DNA from: Tannerella sp. oral taxon 808
GTDB lineage: Bacteria > Bacteroidota > Bacteroidia > Bacteroidales > Tannerellaceae
Assembly: GCA_002890585.1 (NCBI GenBank)
Contig: MIQB01000003.1
Coordinates: 1 to 64,000 of the forward strand
Direction of reading: 5' to 3'
DNA: 64,000 nucleotides
Shown one piece after another: positions 16,644 through 26,221 of this stretch. Numbering within the stretch: position 1 is the first letter of the stretch; every line of letters begins with the position of its first letter. Position numbers and translations under genes: made by a program. The notes below the pieces were generated by a model. The model worked only from the letters and a program-made list of their open reading frames with translations, was not told the DNA's origin and did not search any database.

Positions 16644-18785
16644 ATGCTCTTAATCGCATGGCTGGCAATGGGTGGATTCGTGGCCACGGCGCAGGATACG
16701 ACGACGCGCCGCACGGGTGACGCGATCAAAAACATCGCGTTAGACGAGGTAGTCGTCACGGCCACCGGCACGGAGCATACGCTGAAGAGTGTGCCTGTGC
16801 AGACGGAGATCATCTCGGGGCGCATGCTGCGTCACTTTGCCGGGAAGAACCTCGAAGACATCCTCTCCGGGCTCACCGCCTCGTTTGCCTTTAGCGACGA
16901 TGACATGGGCAGCCATATGCAGATGAATGGCCTCGGCAACGACTACATCCTCGTGCTCATCGATGGCAAGCGCATCCACGGCGATGTGGGCGGGCAAAAC
17001 GACCTCTCGCTGATCGATCCGAACAACATTGAGCGCGTGGAGATTGTCCGCGGCGCCTCCTCCGCGCTCTACGGGAGCGACGCCATCGCTGGCGTGATCA
17101 ACATCATTACCAAGAAGCATAACGAGGGCATACTCTTGGAGAATACCACCCGCGTAGGCTCCTACGGCGACCTCCGCCAGCACAGCGGTATAGGCTTCAA
17201 CGTGGGCCGTGTCAGCAGCTGGACCAACTTCCAACTACAGCACTCCGACGGCTGGCAGAACACGTCCGTGGAGGATCCGAACCAGACGGAGTTCCCCATC
17301 ACCGATTCGCGCAACAAGACGGTCAACCGCCACACCAACTGGCAACTCTCCGAGCGCCTGACCTACACCCCAATGCGCGACATGGAGCTCTACACCAGCG
17401 GCAGCATCTATGGCAAACGCATCTATCGCCCGAGCGGCAAGTACGCCGCTGTAGACGTGAAGACGTATGACTTGCAATACAGCAACGCCTCGGCCGCCCT
17501 CGGTGGCAAATGGAAACTCAACAGCACAGACGTCCTCACCTTAGATGTGAACTGGGATCGCCACGCCTACTACTACAACTTCACAGACACCACACTCATC
17601 GACGGCTACATCAACGGGAAGTACACGCCCTACTACCCCTACTTCCCCGGCCAAACCGATCTGCAAAGCGACCAGCAACGCACGATGGCCGCGCTGAAGG
17701 GCGTCTTCCGGTTGCCCTATGCCAACACGCTCAGCGCAGGCTTAGAATACCGCTACGACTGGCTCAAGGCGCCCATCCGTGTCGTCGACGGCAAGGCCTC
17801 GGATCACACGGAGGCCGTCTATGTGCAAGACGAGTTCAACCTCTTAGACCCGCTCCAGATCACGGCCGGACTGCGCCTGAACCGCAACGAAGGCTTCGGG
17901 TTCAAGCTCACCCCGAAGGTCTCCGCCATGCTCAGCCTCGGCGACTTCCGCCTGCGCACCGCATGGAGCCAAGGCTTCAAGACGCCCACGCCCAAGGAGC
18001 TGCACTACCGATACATCCGCGAGATGGCCGGCACCTACCTCTACTTAGGCAACACAGCGCTGAAGCCTCAGACCTCCGACTACTTCTCCCTCGGCGGCGA
18101 ATACATCAACAGCAGCGGCCTCGCCGTCTCCGTGACCGGATACTACAACAAGGTGAACCACATGATCACCCTCGTCACCATCCCCACCACCCAGGCGCCG
18201 CCCGACCTCGTGGCCCGCTATGATCCCGTCAAGGTGCGGCAGTACAAGAACCTCGAAAACGCCAAGACCTACGGCGTAGACCTGAACCTCCGCTACTCCG
18301 TCCGCGCCTTCGTCTTCGGTGTCGGATACAGCTACCTCCACACCGACGCCAACCTCTACGATGCCTCGCACGACCGCCTGAAGCAAGTCACCATCGACGG
18401 CACCGCTCACCATAAGGCCAACGCCTTCGTCACTTGGAACCACGACTTCAGCCCCGCCTATCGCCTCGGCCTCGGCCTCTACGGCAAGATGTCGTCCAAG
18501 CGATACTACCAGATCAATGGCGACGGCCGGGGCTACCAGATCTGGCGCCTCTCCACCACCCACGACCTCGGCCACGCGCGCCACATGACCTACCGCGTAG
18601 AGGCCGGCGTCGACAACCTTTTCAACTATTGCGACCGTACGCCCCACGGCCTACACCTGGGCACCACCACGCCCGGACGCACCGTCTACGCCTCCCTTAC
18701 CGTGCGATTCGCCCAAGGCAAGAAGGTGAAGCACGACAATACGAAGATGTCTAACACTAATAATAATGACTATGAAGAGAATTAA
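16644..18785 (+). CDS. Second TonB-dependent receptor of the riboswitch-1 locus
   Basis: A 713-residue receptor from the ATG at 16644, which begins a normal signal peptide (LLIAWLAMGGFVATAQ). It lacks the carboxypeptidase-like domain. A TonB-box-like DEVVVTATG is followed by a plug (GASSALYGSDAIAGVINIIT) and a barrel ending VYASLTVRFAQG plus a polar tail. The frame is open from an ATG at 16503 that overlaps the previous stop, but those 47 residues translate a dispersed repeat. The 3' end overlaps the CbiK-like gene by 20 bases, so translation is probably coupled. Confidence 0.88.
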   Translation: MLLIAWLAMGGFVATAQDTTTRRTGDAIKNIALDEVVVTATGTEHTLKSVPVQTEIISGRMLRHFAGKNLEDILSGLTASFAFSDDDMGSHMQMNGLGNDYILVLIDGKRIHGDVGGQNDLSLIDPNNIERVEIVRGASSALYGSDAIAGVINIITKKHNEGILLENTTRVGSYGDLRQHSGIGFNVGRVSSWTNFQLQHSDGWQNTSVEDPNQTEFPITDSRNKTVNRHTNWQLSERLTYTPMRDMELYTSGSIYGKRIYRPSGKYAAVDVKTYDLQYSNASAALGGKWKLNSTDVLTLDVNWDRHAYYYNFTDTTLIDGYINGKYTPYYPYFPGQTDLQSDQQRTMAALKGVFRLPYANTLSAGLEYRYDWLKAPIRVVDGKASDHTEAVYVQDEFNLLDPLQITAGLRLNRNEGFGFKLTPKVSAMLSLGDFRLRTAWSQGFKTPTPKELHYRYIREMAGTYLYLGNTALKPQTSDYFSLGGEYINSSGLAVSVTGYYNKVNHMITLVTIPTTQAPPDLVARYDPVKVRQYKNLENAKTYGVDLNLRYSVRAFVFGVGYSYLHTDANLYDASHDRLKQVTIDGTAHHKANAFVTWNHDFSPAYRLGLGLYGKMSSKRYYQINGDGRGYQIWRLSTTHDLGHARHMTYRVEAGVDNLFNYCDRTPHGLHLGTTTPGRTVYASLTVRFAQGKKVKHDNTKMSNTNNNDYEEN

Positions 18786-19869
18786 GATTTGGATGATGGC
18801 GCTTGCAGCAGCCGTCATCGCTGTAGGCTTCAACGCCTGCAACAAGAATGAAGAAGAGATCTCGAACGTGGAGCGCTACCAGCAATCGGTGGACAACACC
18901 GTGAAGTCTGGCAAGAAGCACAACAAGGTGATCCTGCTCGTCGCCTTCGGATCTACCTGGCAGCGCGCCTTCTTGGCCTTCGACAACACCGTGAAGGAGT
19001 ATCAGAAAGCCTTCCCCGACTACGACGTCTTCCTCTCCTTCTCCTCGGCCATCTGCATCAACCGTGCCGCCGCCGGTGAGCATGCCAAGGACCAAGGCGA
19101 AAACAAAGCCGAGGTGCGCCACTACTACGCGCCCAACTTCTGGCTCGAAGCTTTCGGCCGCGTGAAGTACAGCGAGATCATCGTGCAGTCGCTCCAAGTC
19201 ATCCCCGGCGAGGAGTACGGCCGCGTGATCAACTACATGAAGGACTTCGCCAACAACAGCCAAGGCGACCTTGACGACGCTTACCTCAAGAAGCTGACCC
19301 TCCGCCTCGGCCTCCCCCTCATGGCCGACGCCGACAAGGACGTAAACAACCTGGCCAAGGCGCTCGATAAGAACTACGCCAACTTCGCCAAGCAGGGCAT
19401 CGTCGCCTTCATGGGCCACGGTAACCCCGACTCGTACGACATCTACAAGGCCAACATCCGCTACACCCAGCTCGAGCAGGCCTTGCAGAAGATCAACAAG
19501 AACTATTACGTCGGCACGGTCGACATGAAGGACAACTTCAAGACCTTCGTTCGCGAGCGCATGGAGAAGGCCGGTGTCAAGAAGGGCTCCCGCGTCTATT
19601 GCACCCCGCTCATGTCCATCTCTGGCGACCATGCCCACAACGACATGGCCGGAAACGATTGCGCCAAGACACCCTTCCAACCGAACGACGAGGGCGAGGT
19701 GGAAGACACCAGCTGGAAGATGTATTTCAAGACGATGGGTTACGATTGCTCAGACCAGACGCAGATCATGACCGGACTCCTTGAGCGCGCCGACGTCCGC
19801 CAGCTATGGATGAACCACACTAAGAATGCGGAGAAGGTGGATTATTATCACTCGAAGAACCCGGAATAA
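18766..19869 (+). CDS. CbiK/IhtB-like chelatase lipoprotein
   Basis: A 367-residue exported relative of anaerobic cobaltochelatase CbiK. The N-terminus is a lipoprotein signal (VGFNAC, Cys25), unlike cytosolic CbiK. The chelatase fold is recognisable: LLVAFGSTWQRAF, then MGHGNP (His218) and SGDHAHND (His289/His291), matching the two metal-ligand histidines of CbiK. The position usually holding Glu in GTVE reads GTVD (Asp253). The closest functional precedent I know is IhtB of Porphyromonas gingivalis, a heme-binding outer-membrane lipoprotein next to a TonB receptor. Here the whole operon is behind a cobalamin riboswitch, so the ligand could be heme, another porphyrin or a corrinoid. Confidence 0.85.
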   Translation: MTMKRIKIWMMALAAAVIAVGFNACNKNEEEISNVERYQQSVDNTVKSGKKHNKVILLVAFGSTWQRAFLAFDNTVKEYQKAFPDYDVFLSFSSAICINRAAAGEHAKDQGENKAEVRHYYAPNFWLEAFGRVKYSEIIVQSLQVIPGEEYGRVINYMKDFANNSQGDLDDAYLKKLTLRLGLPLMADADKDVNNLAKALDKNYANFAKQGIVAFMGHGNPDSYDIYKANIRYTQLEQALQKINKNYYVGTVDMKDNFKTFVRERMEKAGVKKGSRVYCTPLMSISGDHAHNDMAGNDCAKTPFQPNDEGEVEDTSWKMYFKTMGYDCSDQTQIMTGLLERADVRQLWMNHTKNAEKVDYYHSKNPE

Positions 19870-19929
19870 GCCCTTCGACTTCGTCTCGTGGGCATCTGCT
19901 GCGTTGCCGGCGACACTCGGTGGTCGGGT

Positions 19930-20370
19930 ATCTGGGGGGCGTATGCGATACGCCCCTACAAAGCCCCCTCGGATAATCATTGATCATTGACCCGATGTAG
20001 GGGCGTATTGCATACGCCCTCAAGACGCCCCGCAAGGGGCGGACAATCATCTGATGAACGGGCACGCCTGAGGGAACGATCAATCTGGTGGCCGGGCATG
20101 GGCTGGGGTGTATGCGATACGCCTCTACAAAGACACCCGGATAATCATTGATCATTGACCCGATGTAGGGGCGTATCGCATACGCCCTCAAGACGCCCCG
20201 TAAGGGGCGGACAATCATCTGATGAACGGGCACGCCTGAGGAAACGGTCAATCTGGTGGTCGGGTATACGCCCTCAAGACGCCCCGCAAGGGGCGGACAA
20301 TCATCTGATGAACGGGGAACGATCAATCTGGTGGTCGGGCATGGGCTGGGGTGTATGCGGTACGCCCCTA
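19930..20370. repeat. 168-bp direct repeats with internal palindromes
   Basis: Two full copies spaced 168 bases (anchor 'tgatcattgacccgatgtag' at 19981 and 20149) plus a truncated third sharing 'ggggcggacaatcatctgat'. Each includes GGGCGTATtGCATACGCCC-like palindromes. The surrounding gap (19870-21304, 1.4 kb) has no gene I can support; it holds this repeat, a terminator, a 23-24-bp array and the two-hairpin cluster. Confidence 0.85.
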
Positions 20371-20505
20371 CGGAGCGCTTGATAAAGTCATGGATTGATA
20401 ACCCTTGATCGTTCATCTCTTCCCCCCGAAGAAGATTAAGCACACACTCTTTTCATAACTATTTCTGACTGCGGGTCGGTGAAAACCGCCCGAATTATTG
20501 ACTGG

Positions 20506-20539
20506 CAGCCCGGCACCTGACGTGTCGGGCTGCTTTTTT
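20506..20539 (+). terminator. Rho-independent terminator
   Basis: CAGCCCGGCAC-ctgac-GTGTCGGGCTG is followed by a six-T run. It lies about 640 bases after the chelatase gene, so it may end a long untranslated or non-coding transcript. Confidence 0.75.
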
Positions 20540-20637
20540 GAGCGTGCTGACTGGTGAAGGTTCTCGCTGCGCCATGCAAATCCGCTCGACGGCGTCTGCT
20601 ATGCGCCATTTCCAAACGTGAGGATGTACTCCCCGTG

Positions 20638-21265
20638 CCCAGGGTTTCGCCCTGGGCTATCATCCACCGGGCCTACAGCCCGGACCAGACCACCCAACAC
20701 GTTGCTGTTGGATGGTCTTGCTGCATGCGCGCTAATGCACCCATTAGCTCATGTGGGTGCCAGCCACATGGATTAGGTGGGTCGAGCCACCTAGCTTAGG
20801 TGGGTCGGCCCACATAGCTTAGGTGGGTGTCAGCCACATGGCTTAGTGGGTGTGTATGTCAGCTTGCTACCCTCGACTTTACTTAGTGGCTGAAGCACCG
20901 ATCCACAGCCTGCTGCCAGTTGCGCTGATCCCCTCTGCACCCAGGGTTTCTGGGCTATGTCCACCGGGCCTACAGCCCGGATCGATGTACCTCCCCGCGG
21001 CCTGTAGGGCCGCCGGACAATAGCCCGGGGCGAAACCCCGGGTGGAAACGAAATCGCGCGGCGCGTTACCTCAGCGGCGCGAAGCGGCCTGTAGGGCCGC
21101 CGGACAATAGCCCGGGGCGAAACCCCGGGTTCCTGTGGGCGAAACCCCGGGTGGAAACGAAACCGCGCGGCGCGCGAAACCCCGGGCGGCGGACGATGTC
21201 CCCCGATCATTGATCGAATGATCACGTGGGTGTGTACTCTCCGCGCCCGGGGTTTCGCCCTGGGT
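20638..21265. repeat. Cluster of the dispersed two-hairpin element
   Basis: Element design: hairpin 1 (GGCCTGTAGGGCC type), linker 'ggacaatagccc' or 'ggatgatagccc', hairpin 2 (CCAGGGCGAAACCCTGG type). Copies or part copies lie at 20638-20683 (inverted), 20940-20981 (inverted, degenerate), 20997-21043, 21084-21130 and about 21231-21265. Others are elsewhere in the window. Confidence 0.85.
20751..20845. repeat. 23-24-bp array with covarying dyads
   Basis: Four units of the type 'aggtgggtcgagccaccta'. Paired arms change together: TGTGG/CCACA, AGGTGG/CCACCT, GTGGG/CCCAC, GTGGG...CCAC. Same design as the larger arrays. Confidence 0.75.
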
Positions 21266-21304
21266 TGGGAGTGTATGCGGCGAAAACCGGAGGTGCGCGG
21301 CGCG

Positions 21305-22447
21305 CTACCTCAGCGGCGCGAAGTAGCGGAAGTGGTGGTCGGGCAGGAGCTCGGGGTGGATGATGGCGATCAACTCGGCGAGCAGGCGATCGGGGTGAAG
21401 GGGCACCTCCTCGTAGTAGTGCGAGTCGTGCGTGTTGCAGCCGTAGATGCGGCGGCGGGCGAAGGCGTCGAAGCGGGCGTAGGGGGTGTATTCGGCGCTG
21501 AGGGAGGCGTAGGTCATGTCCGGCGTGGCGTTGTACTGGATGAGCCAGAGGTCGGCGTGCAGGGCACGGTCGATGACGGCCTCGAAGGTGAGGGGGGTGC
21601 TGCCCGAGCCGGGCAGGTCGCGGAAGACGTAGTCGGCGCCGGCGTCGCGATAGAGGCGGGCCATGTAGCTCTCGCCGTTGGGCACATGCCAGGCAGCGCC
21701 ATACTTCTTGCCGACGATGAGCGTGGGTCGGTGTGTGACGCTGTCGGTGAGGGCGCGCACGCGGAGGTAGGCCGCCTCGGTGGCTCGGAAGAGGCTGTCG
21801 GCCGTGGCCTCGTGGCCGGTCAGTAGGCCGAGGAAGCGGATCCATTCGGCGCGCCCGAGCGGGTCGGCCTCCATGTAGTCGGCGCATTCGATGATGGGCA
21901 GGCCGATCTTTTCCGCGGGCCCGTAGCCGGCGTTTTGGAAGGGGGAGGCGAGGATGGCGTCGGCGCCGATGCGGATCATCCCTTCGACGTCGGGGGCGGT
22001 GGCCTCGCCGAGGTCGGCCACGGTGCCGTCTCGGAGTCCGCGCAGCACGGAGGCGACGTGTAGGTAGCGCGTTTCGCATACGCCGGCGATGCTGGCCGCG
22101 GCGCCTAACTCGTCGAGCAGGGCGCAGTGGACGGAGGTGTAGACCACCATGCGGCGGAGCGGTGTGCGCACGAGGGTGCCCTCGGGCATGCCTTCGGGCA
22201 GGGCGTCGGCGCTGCGGGGGACGAGCAGGTAGCGGTGCAACATGCGCCCCTCGTTCCAGGGGTCGCGCAGCTCCACCACGGTGTAGTCCGCGTGGCGCGT
22301 GATGGTGATGCCGCGGGCGTAACGCATGGAGTCCGTCGTGGCGTCCGCGTCGGGAGCCGAGGCCATAGAAGAGCTCTGCCCCACGTTACAGCCGGACGTG
22401 AGGCAGAGGATAAACCATGCAAATAGGCAGAAGCAATTGCGTATCAC
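21305..22447 (-). CDS. BtuF-like substrate-binding lipoprotein
   Basis: A 380-residue periplasmic-facing lipoprotein (signal ending LTSGC, Cys20) of the iron-siderophore/cobalamin ABC binding-protein family. The N-lobe has MVVYTSVHCALLDELGA and an IRIGADAILASPF motif; the C-lobe has TLIVGKKYGAAWHVP and ends with FRYFAPLR. Third gene of the riboswitch-2 operon after btuB and btuG, 57 bases from btuG. The expected job is to receive the corrinoid behind BtuB and hand it to BtuCD, but no permease or ATPase gene is in the window. Ligand assignment comes from context. Confidence 0.82.
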   Translation of the reverse strand: MIRNCFCLFAWFILCLTSGCNVGQSSSMASAPDADATTDSMRYARGITITRHADYTVVELRDPWNEGRMLHRYLLVPRSADALPEGMPEGTLVRTPLRRMVVYTSVHCALLDELGAAASIAGVCETRYLHVASVLRGLRDGTVADLGEATAPDVEGMIRIGADAILASPFQNAGYGPAEKIGLPIIECADYMEADPLGRAEWIRFLGLLTGHEATADSLFRATEAAYLRVRALTDSVTHRPTLIVGKKYGAAWHVPNGESYMARLYRDAGADYVFRDLPGSGSTPLTFEAVIDRALHADLWLIQYNATPDMTYASLSAEYTPYARFDAFARRRIYGCNTHDSHYYEEVPLHPDRLLAELIAIIHPELLPDHHFRYFAPLR

Positions 22448-22504
22448 AGGTCTTTTGTTGTGGGCAGGGGCGAAGTGGGTTTCGCCCCCGCCCGGAGGGA
22501 TGGA

Positions 22505-23593
22505 TTAGTTGTAGAAGACGGCGTTGTTCGGGCTGACGCCACCGGAGCTGAACTTCTCGATGAACTTTCCATTGCGACCGAAGCGGTAGATGTTGCCGTT
22601 GGTCTTAAAGTCGGATGTACCGATATAGATGTCGCCGTTGTTCGGGTTCACCTCCATCATGTAGACGCTTTCCGAGGCCAGCTCTTCGGGCATGTCGCGC
22701 AGGAAGTTGCTGCTGTTCACCATGCCTTTGCGGACGTCGTAGCTGGTGAAGGTGTTGGTCGTCTTGTAGGTCTTCCAGTCCGTATCGCCGTAGACCATGT
22801 AGATCGTGCCGCGGTATTCGCAGAAGTGGGTGGCCTTGGCGATGGTGGTGACGGCGCCGGTGGAGATGTCGACGCGCTGCACGGGGTAGGTGTAGTTCGG
22901 GTAGCTGCCGCCGTATGCCTGTATGAAGAATTGGCCTTCAGACACTAAGACCTTCTCCGGGTTCTGAGCCACCTTGATGGTGTTGGTCACGAGCAGGGAG
23001 CGTGCGTCGATAATGGTTACGGTGGAGTCCTTCCCCTGTCCGGTGTTGGCCACGCAGAGGTATCCGTTAGCGATGGCGATGCCATCGGGGTTCATGCCGA
23101 CGTTGGCGTACCCCTCGATGGTGAACGTCTCGGCGTCGACCTTGGCCACCTTGCCGCTGTAGAGTACGACATAGATCTTGCCATCGAGGGCGGCGATGTG
23201 GCGGGGCAGCCCGTCGCTCTTGCTGAACTCGAGGCGCTTCTGCTCCACGCCGGCGGTGTTGAGCTTGAGGAGCAGGCCGGAGTTGTAGACGGAGACGTAG
23301 ATGTAGTCGTTGTAGAGGATGATGTCCTGCCCGGTGTCGCCGAGGCCTTTGTCGTTTTGCGCCTTGTAGATGTCAGCTACGAAGCTGCCGTCTTTGTTCG
23401 GCGCATAGAAGGTGATTCCGGTGTTGTTATTCCGGTACGAGCCTTCGTTGAGGATGAAGACGCGAGAGGAGGGCAGGGTGAGCTTTGTGCCCTCATCGTT
23501 GGGTTTCGGGTCATCGTCTTTGCTACACGCGGTGAGTGCGGCCGCGATGGCCAGCATGCACCATAAACTGAGAAGATTGCTTTTGATTTTCAT
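22505..23593 (-). CDS. btuG: BtuG-like surface cobalamin-binding lipoprotein
   Basis: A 362-residue lipoprotein (signal ending ALTAC, Cys23, followed by the acidic SKDDD typical of surface export in this phylum). The rest reads as a seven-bladed beta-propeller of the YncE/DUF5074 type, with blade repeats such as IYVSVYNSGLLLKLNTAG, IYVVLYSGKVAKVDAETF and LCVANTGQGKDSTVTIIDA. BtuG proteins of Bacteroides sit on BtuB and bind B12 with very high affinity. The position directly between btuB and a BtuF-like gene, behind a cobalamin riboswitch, supports this assignment. Confidence 0.87.
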   Translation of the reverse strand: MKIKSNLLSLWCMLAIAAALTACSKDDDPKPNDEGTKLTLPSSRVFILNEGSYRNNNTGITFYAPNKDGSFVADIYKAQNDKGLGDTGQDIILYNDYIYVSVYNSGLLLKLNTAGVEQKRLEFSKSDGLPRHIAALDGKIYVVLYSGKVAKVDAETFTIEGYANVGMNPDGIAIANGYLCVANTGQGKDSTVTIIDARSLLVTNTIKVAQNPEKVLVSEGQFFIQAYGGSYPNYTYPVQRVDISTGAVTTIAKATHFCEYRGTIYMVYGDTDWKTYKTTNTFTSYDVRKGMVNSSNFLRDMPEELASESVYMMEVNPNNGDIYIGTSDFKTNGNIYRFGRNGKFIEKFSSGGVSPNNAVFYN

Positions 23594-23623
23594 TTCGTTT
23601 TCGTTTTAATAGGGTGAATAATC

Positions 23624-25630
23624 TCATATACGGATAGCCACGGTGGCGCGGAAGGCGCGGCCGGGCATGGGGTAATATTTGATGATGTCGTATTGCTCGT
23701 CCGTCAGGTTGGTGCACTCGGCCTGGAGGCGCAGCTCGGCGCCGCGGCGGAGGCGAAAGGTGCGCGAGAGGGCGAGCGTATGTTCGGCGTACCCCTTGAC
23801 GCGGTTCTCGGGCAGGTTCTGACTCATATAGTAACGGTCGCTGACGGCCACAAGTGTGTAGGCGGCATCCACCCACGGTGTGCTGACGGCCACGGAGCCG
23901 CTTCCGGAGTGGCGCGGCGTGTAGGGTATTTGCTCGCGGTAGTTCTTTGCCTTGGCGTCGGTCACATCAATGGCGCGCTGGTAGGTGTAGCTCGCATTCA
24001 GGCCCAGGTGCACGCCGGCGGTGAGGGCGATGCCGGTGCCCACAGAGGCGTCGAGCCCCGTGATGCGCACGCGCCCGAAGTTGGCCATCTTCCACACGTA
24101 GGTGGAGGGGAAGGCGACGATCTTGTCGCGCACCTCGTTGTAGTAGCCGTCGACGGTGAGGGTGATGGGATCGAAGCTGCCGGGCGCGATGCTCCACGTC
24201 AGACCCATGTTGTACTCGTCGGCCAGCTCGGGGCGGAGGCCGGTGTTTCCGAGGCGGAGATAATAGAGGTCGTTGAAGGTGGGCGTGCGGAAGGTCTTCT
24301 TGTAGAGCGCGCGCACGTTCAGGTCGAGGGTGGGGAAGGGGCGGCAGGTGAGGGAGAGCGAGGGTGTGATGCGTCGGCGGTCGTCGGGTCGGTCGCCGTT
24401 TTGGACATGCTCGGTGATGTAGGTGGCGAGCAGGGTGCCGGCGGCTGTGACGGGGCCGAGGCGGTAGCGTGCGCGCAGGGCGGTGAGCGAGGTGAGGCGC
24501 ACGGGGGCGGGGTTGTGGTTGATGTTGTTGTGGAGCGTGTTCACAGCGCCGTCTTCGGCGAGCGAGAGCGTCAATGCGTCGGTCGGGCGGAAGCGGGCTG
24601 CGACGGAGGCGTAGTATTCGTTCTGGGTGTTGAGGTCCGTTTGGCGGCCGCCTTCGTATTTCGGATCCGTGTCCTCATACTTATTCCATGAGTAATTGTA
24701 TTTCACCTGCGCCTGCATCGTCCAGCGGTCGCTGAGGCGGCGGCGATAAGCCGCTTGCAGGAAGGCGTTCACGTCCCAGAGCCGTTCGTCGTTGCCCGTG
24801 CGGTAGAGAATGACGCTGCCCGGCAGACCGCGTTCGGAGCGGAAGGCGTAGGCCTTCACGTTGAGGTCGCTGCGGTCGTCGGTGCGATAGAGATTGGCCT
24901 CGGAATGCCAGGAGAGGATGTCGGAGTTATAGCGCTTCTCGCGGGTGCGTTCTCTGCCGTTGACGAGGGTGAAAGGGTAGACGCCGTCGGCGCGGAGCAG
25001 GTTGCCATCGAGGGAGAGTGTGGTGCGTTCGGAGGTGCGGGCAGCCACACGCACATAGGGGTTTACCATGCCGAACGACCCGGTGCGGAGGTGGGCTTGC
25101 AGGCTGTAACGCCGATCGGCCGTGAAGTGTGGCACTTCGGTGCGGATGCTCAGCACAGCAGCCGATGCGGCCATGCGGGCGGACTGTAGCAAGTCTTCCT
25201 CCTGCCCGACGGAGAGCGTGAGCAGCGCCACATTGTCGAGCGAGAGGCGCCCGATGTCGATCTGTCCGGCTTGGCAGTTGCTGACGGCCACGCCGTCGTA
25301 GCCGATGGCGGTGTGGTGTGCACCGAGGCTGCGGACGGAGACGGTCTTCATGCCGCCGATGCCGCCGTAGTCGCGCACGGTGGTGCCGGCAAAGCGTCGT
25401 ACGGCGTCGGCCATGTTTTGCAGCCCGAGTGTACGTATGGCCTCGCCGCTGACCACTTGCACGGGCACGGTGGCTGTCAGCCGGCGCGGTGTCTGTGCAG
25501 CCGTGACCGTCACCTCGTCGATGCGTCGCTCGAGTGTCGTGTCGCGATCTTGCGCGGCCGCTCCGAGGGCGACGCACAGCGCGCAGAGGAGGAGGACGGC
25601 GCCTCTGATTTTCTTATGTGTGATATACAT
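23624..25630 (-). CDS. btuB: BtuB-type TonB-dependent cobalamin receptor
   Basis: A 668-residue outer-membrane receptor. A signal peptide (about 1-27, ending GAAAQ) is followed by a TonB box DEVTVTA (about residue 38), a plug (LGLQNMADAVRRFAGTTVRDYGG), and a barrel ending FRATVAIRI. First gene after riboswitch 2 (leader about 60 bases). btuG follows after 30 bases and the BtuF-like gene next, the usual Bacteroidota uptake order. Confidence 0.9.
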   Translation of the reverse strand: MYITHKKIRGAVLLLCALCVALGAAAQDRDTTLERRIDEVTVTAAQTPRRLTATVPVQVVSGEAIRTLGLQNMADAVRRFAGTTVRDYGGIGGMKTVSVRSLGAHHTAIGYDGVAVSNCQAGQIDIGRLSLDNVALLTLSVGQEEDLLQSARMAASAAVLSIRTEVPHFTADRRYSLQAHLRTGSFGMVNPYVRVAARTSERTTLSLDGNLLRADGVYPFTLVNGRERTREKRYNSDILSWHSEANLYRTDDRSDLNVKAYAFRSERGLPGSVILYRTGNDERLWDVNAFLQAAYRRRLSDRWTMQAQVKYNYSWNKYEDTDPKYEGGRQTDLNTQNEYYASVAARFRPTDALTLSLAEDGAVNTLHNNINHNPAPVRLTSLTALRARYRLGPVTAAGTLLATYITEHVQNGDRPDDRRRITPSLSLTCRPFPTLDLNVRALYKKTFRTPTFNDLYYLRLGNTGLRPELADEYNMGLTWSIAPGSFDPITLTVDGYYNEVRDKIVAFPSTYVWKMANFGRVRITGLDASVGTGIALTAGVHLGLNASYTYQRAIDVTDAKAKNYREQIPYTPRHSGSGSVAVSTPWVDAAYTLVAVSDRYYMSQNLPENRVKGYAEHTLALSRTFRLRRGAELRLQAECTNLTDEQYDIIKYYPMPGRAFRATVAIRI

Positions 25631-25689
25631 CTTGTGATCATCATCCCCCCGGTGTCTTCAACCCGAGACGATCTGCGGGGAGGGTAGTC

Positions 25690-25860
25690 TTGTCGATTGC
25701 GGCAGGTTTTCCGGCTCATTCCTCCGTTGGCCGCCTTCCCAGTTCAGATGAACCAGTGGCGCGTGTGGCCAAGGATGTAGAACTTACGGCTACGGGTATA
25801 GCTCCGGCCTTCCACCGGATTCCCTTTTCATAGTCGGGGGGGCGATCGCCCCGCGGCTAC
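25690..25860 (-). promoter_or_regulatory. Cobalamin riboswitch 2
   Basis: Read on the minus strand: AAAAGGGAATCCGGTGG, GCCGGAGCTATACCCG, the CCACTGG B12 box, GAACTGGGAAGGCGG, and the closing GGAAAACCTGCCGCAAT. It controls btuB-btuG-btuF-like. The aptamer lies about 15 bases from a -7 box. Confidence 0.92.
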
Positions 25861-25875
25861 ACCGAAATCGCGGGG

Positions 25876-25884
25876 CCAAAAGTA
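25876..25884 (-). promoter_or_regulatory. -7 box of the btuB operon
   Basis: TACTTTTGG on the minus strand directly ahead of riboswitch 2. Confidence 0.6.
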
Positions 25885-25980
25885 GAAATGCGGTTGGAAT
25901 GGCCTTCCCACCTGTGCAGAGGCGGGGATTGGGATGGGGAAGGGGTAGGAATAGATTGCGAATAAGTGGGGGTATCCAAT

Positions 25981-26026
25981 GCGCCCTGAAGGGGCAGATC
26001 AACCCAGCCCAGGGTAACGCCCTGGG
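25981..26026. repeat. Dispersed two-hairpin element between divergent receptor genes
   Basis: GCCCTGAAGGGGC hairpin, linker, then CCCAGGGTAACGCCCTGGG. It lies between riboswitch 2 and the plus-strand receptor. Apart from this I see only a weak 'tcctttgcccc' near 26140 in the 340-base stretch before 26222. Confidence 0.7.
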
Positions 26027-26221
26027 TTGCGGGCGCACTGGTACACTTCCAATTTTCGCAGTGCCAAACACACGTGTATTTGACTCAAACGGCTTTTCAC
26101 TACATGTAGTGATTGCCCCGGAGTCTCCCTTGAGCGTCCTTTGCCCCCGACGAAAAACGGGCGACAACGAACCTGTCTCGCCGCCGCTCTCCCCCCCCCT
26201 GTATACACGTATTAAGTGAGA

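Noticed and set aside
20155..21225. Frames of 75-131 codons in the repeat-rich 1.4-kb gap
   Set aside because: They read through palindromic and direct repeats, and none resembles a known protein.
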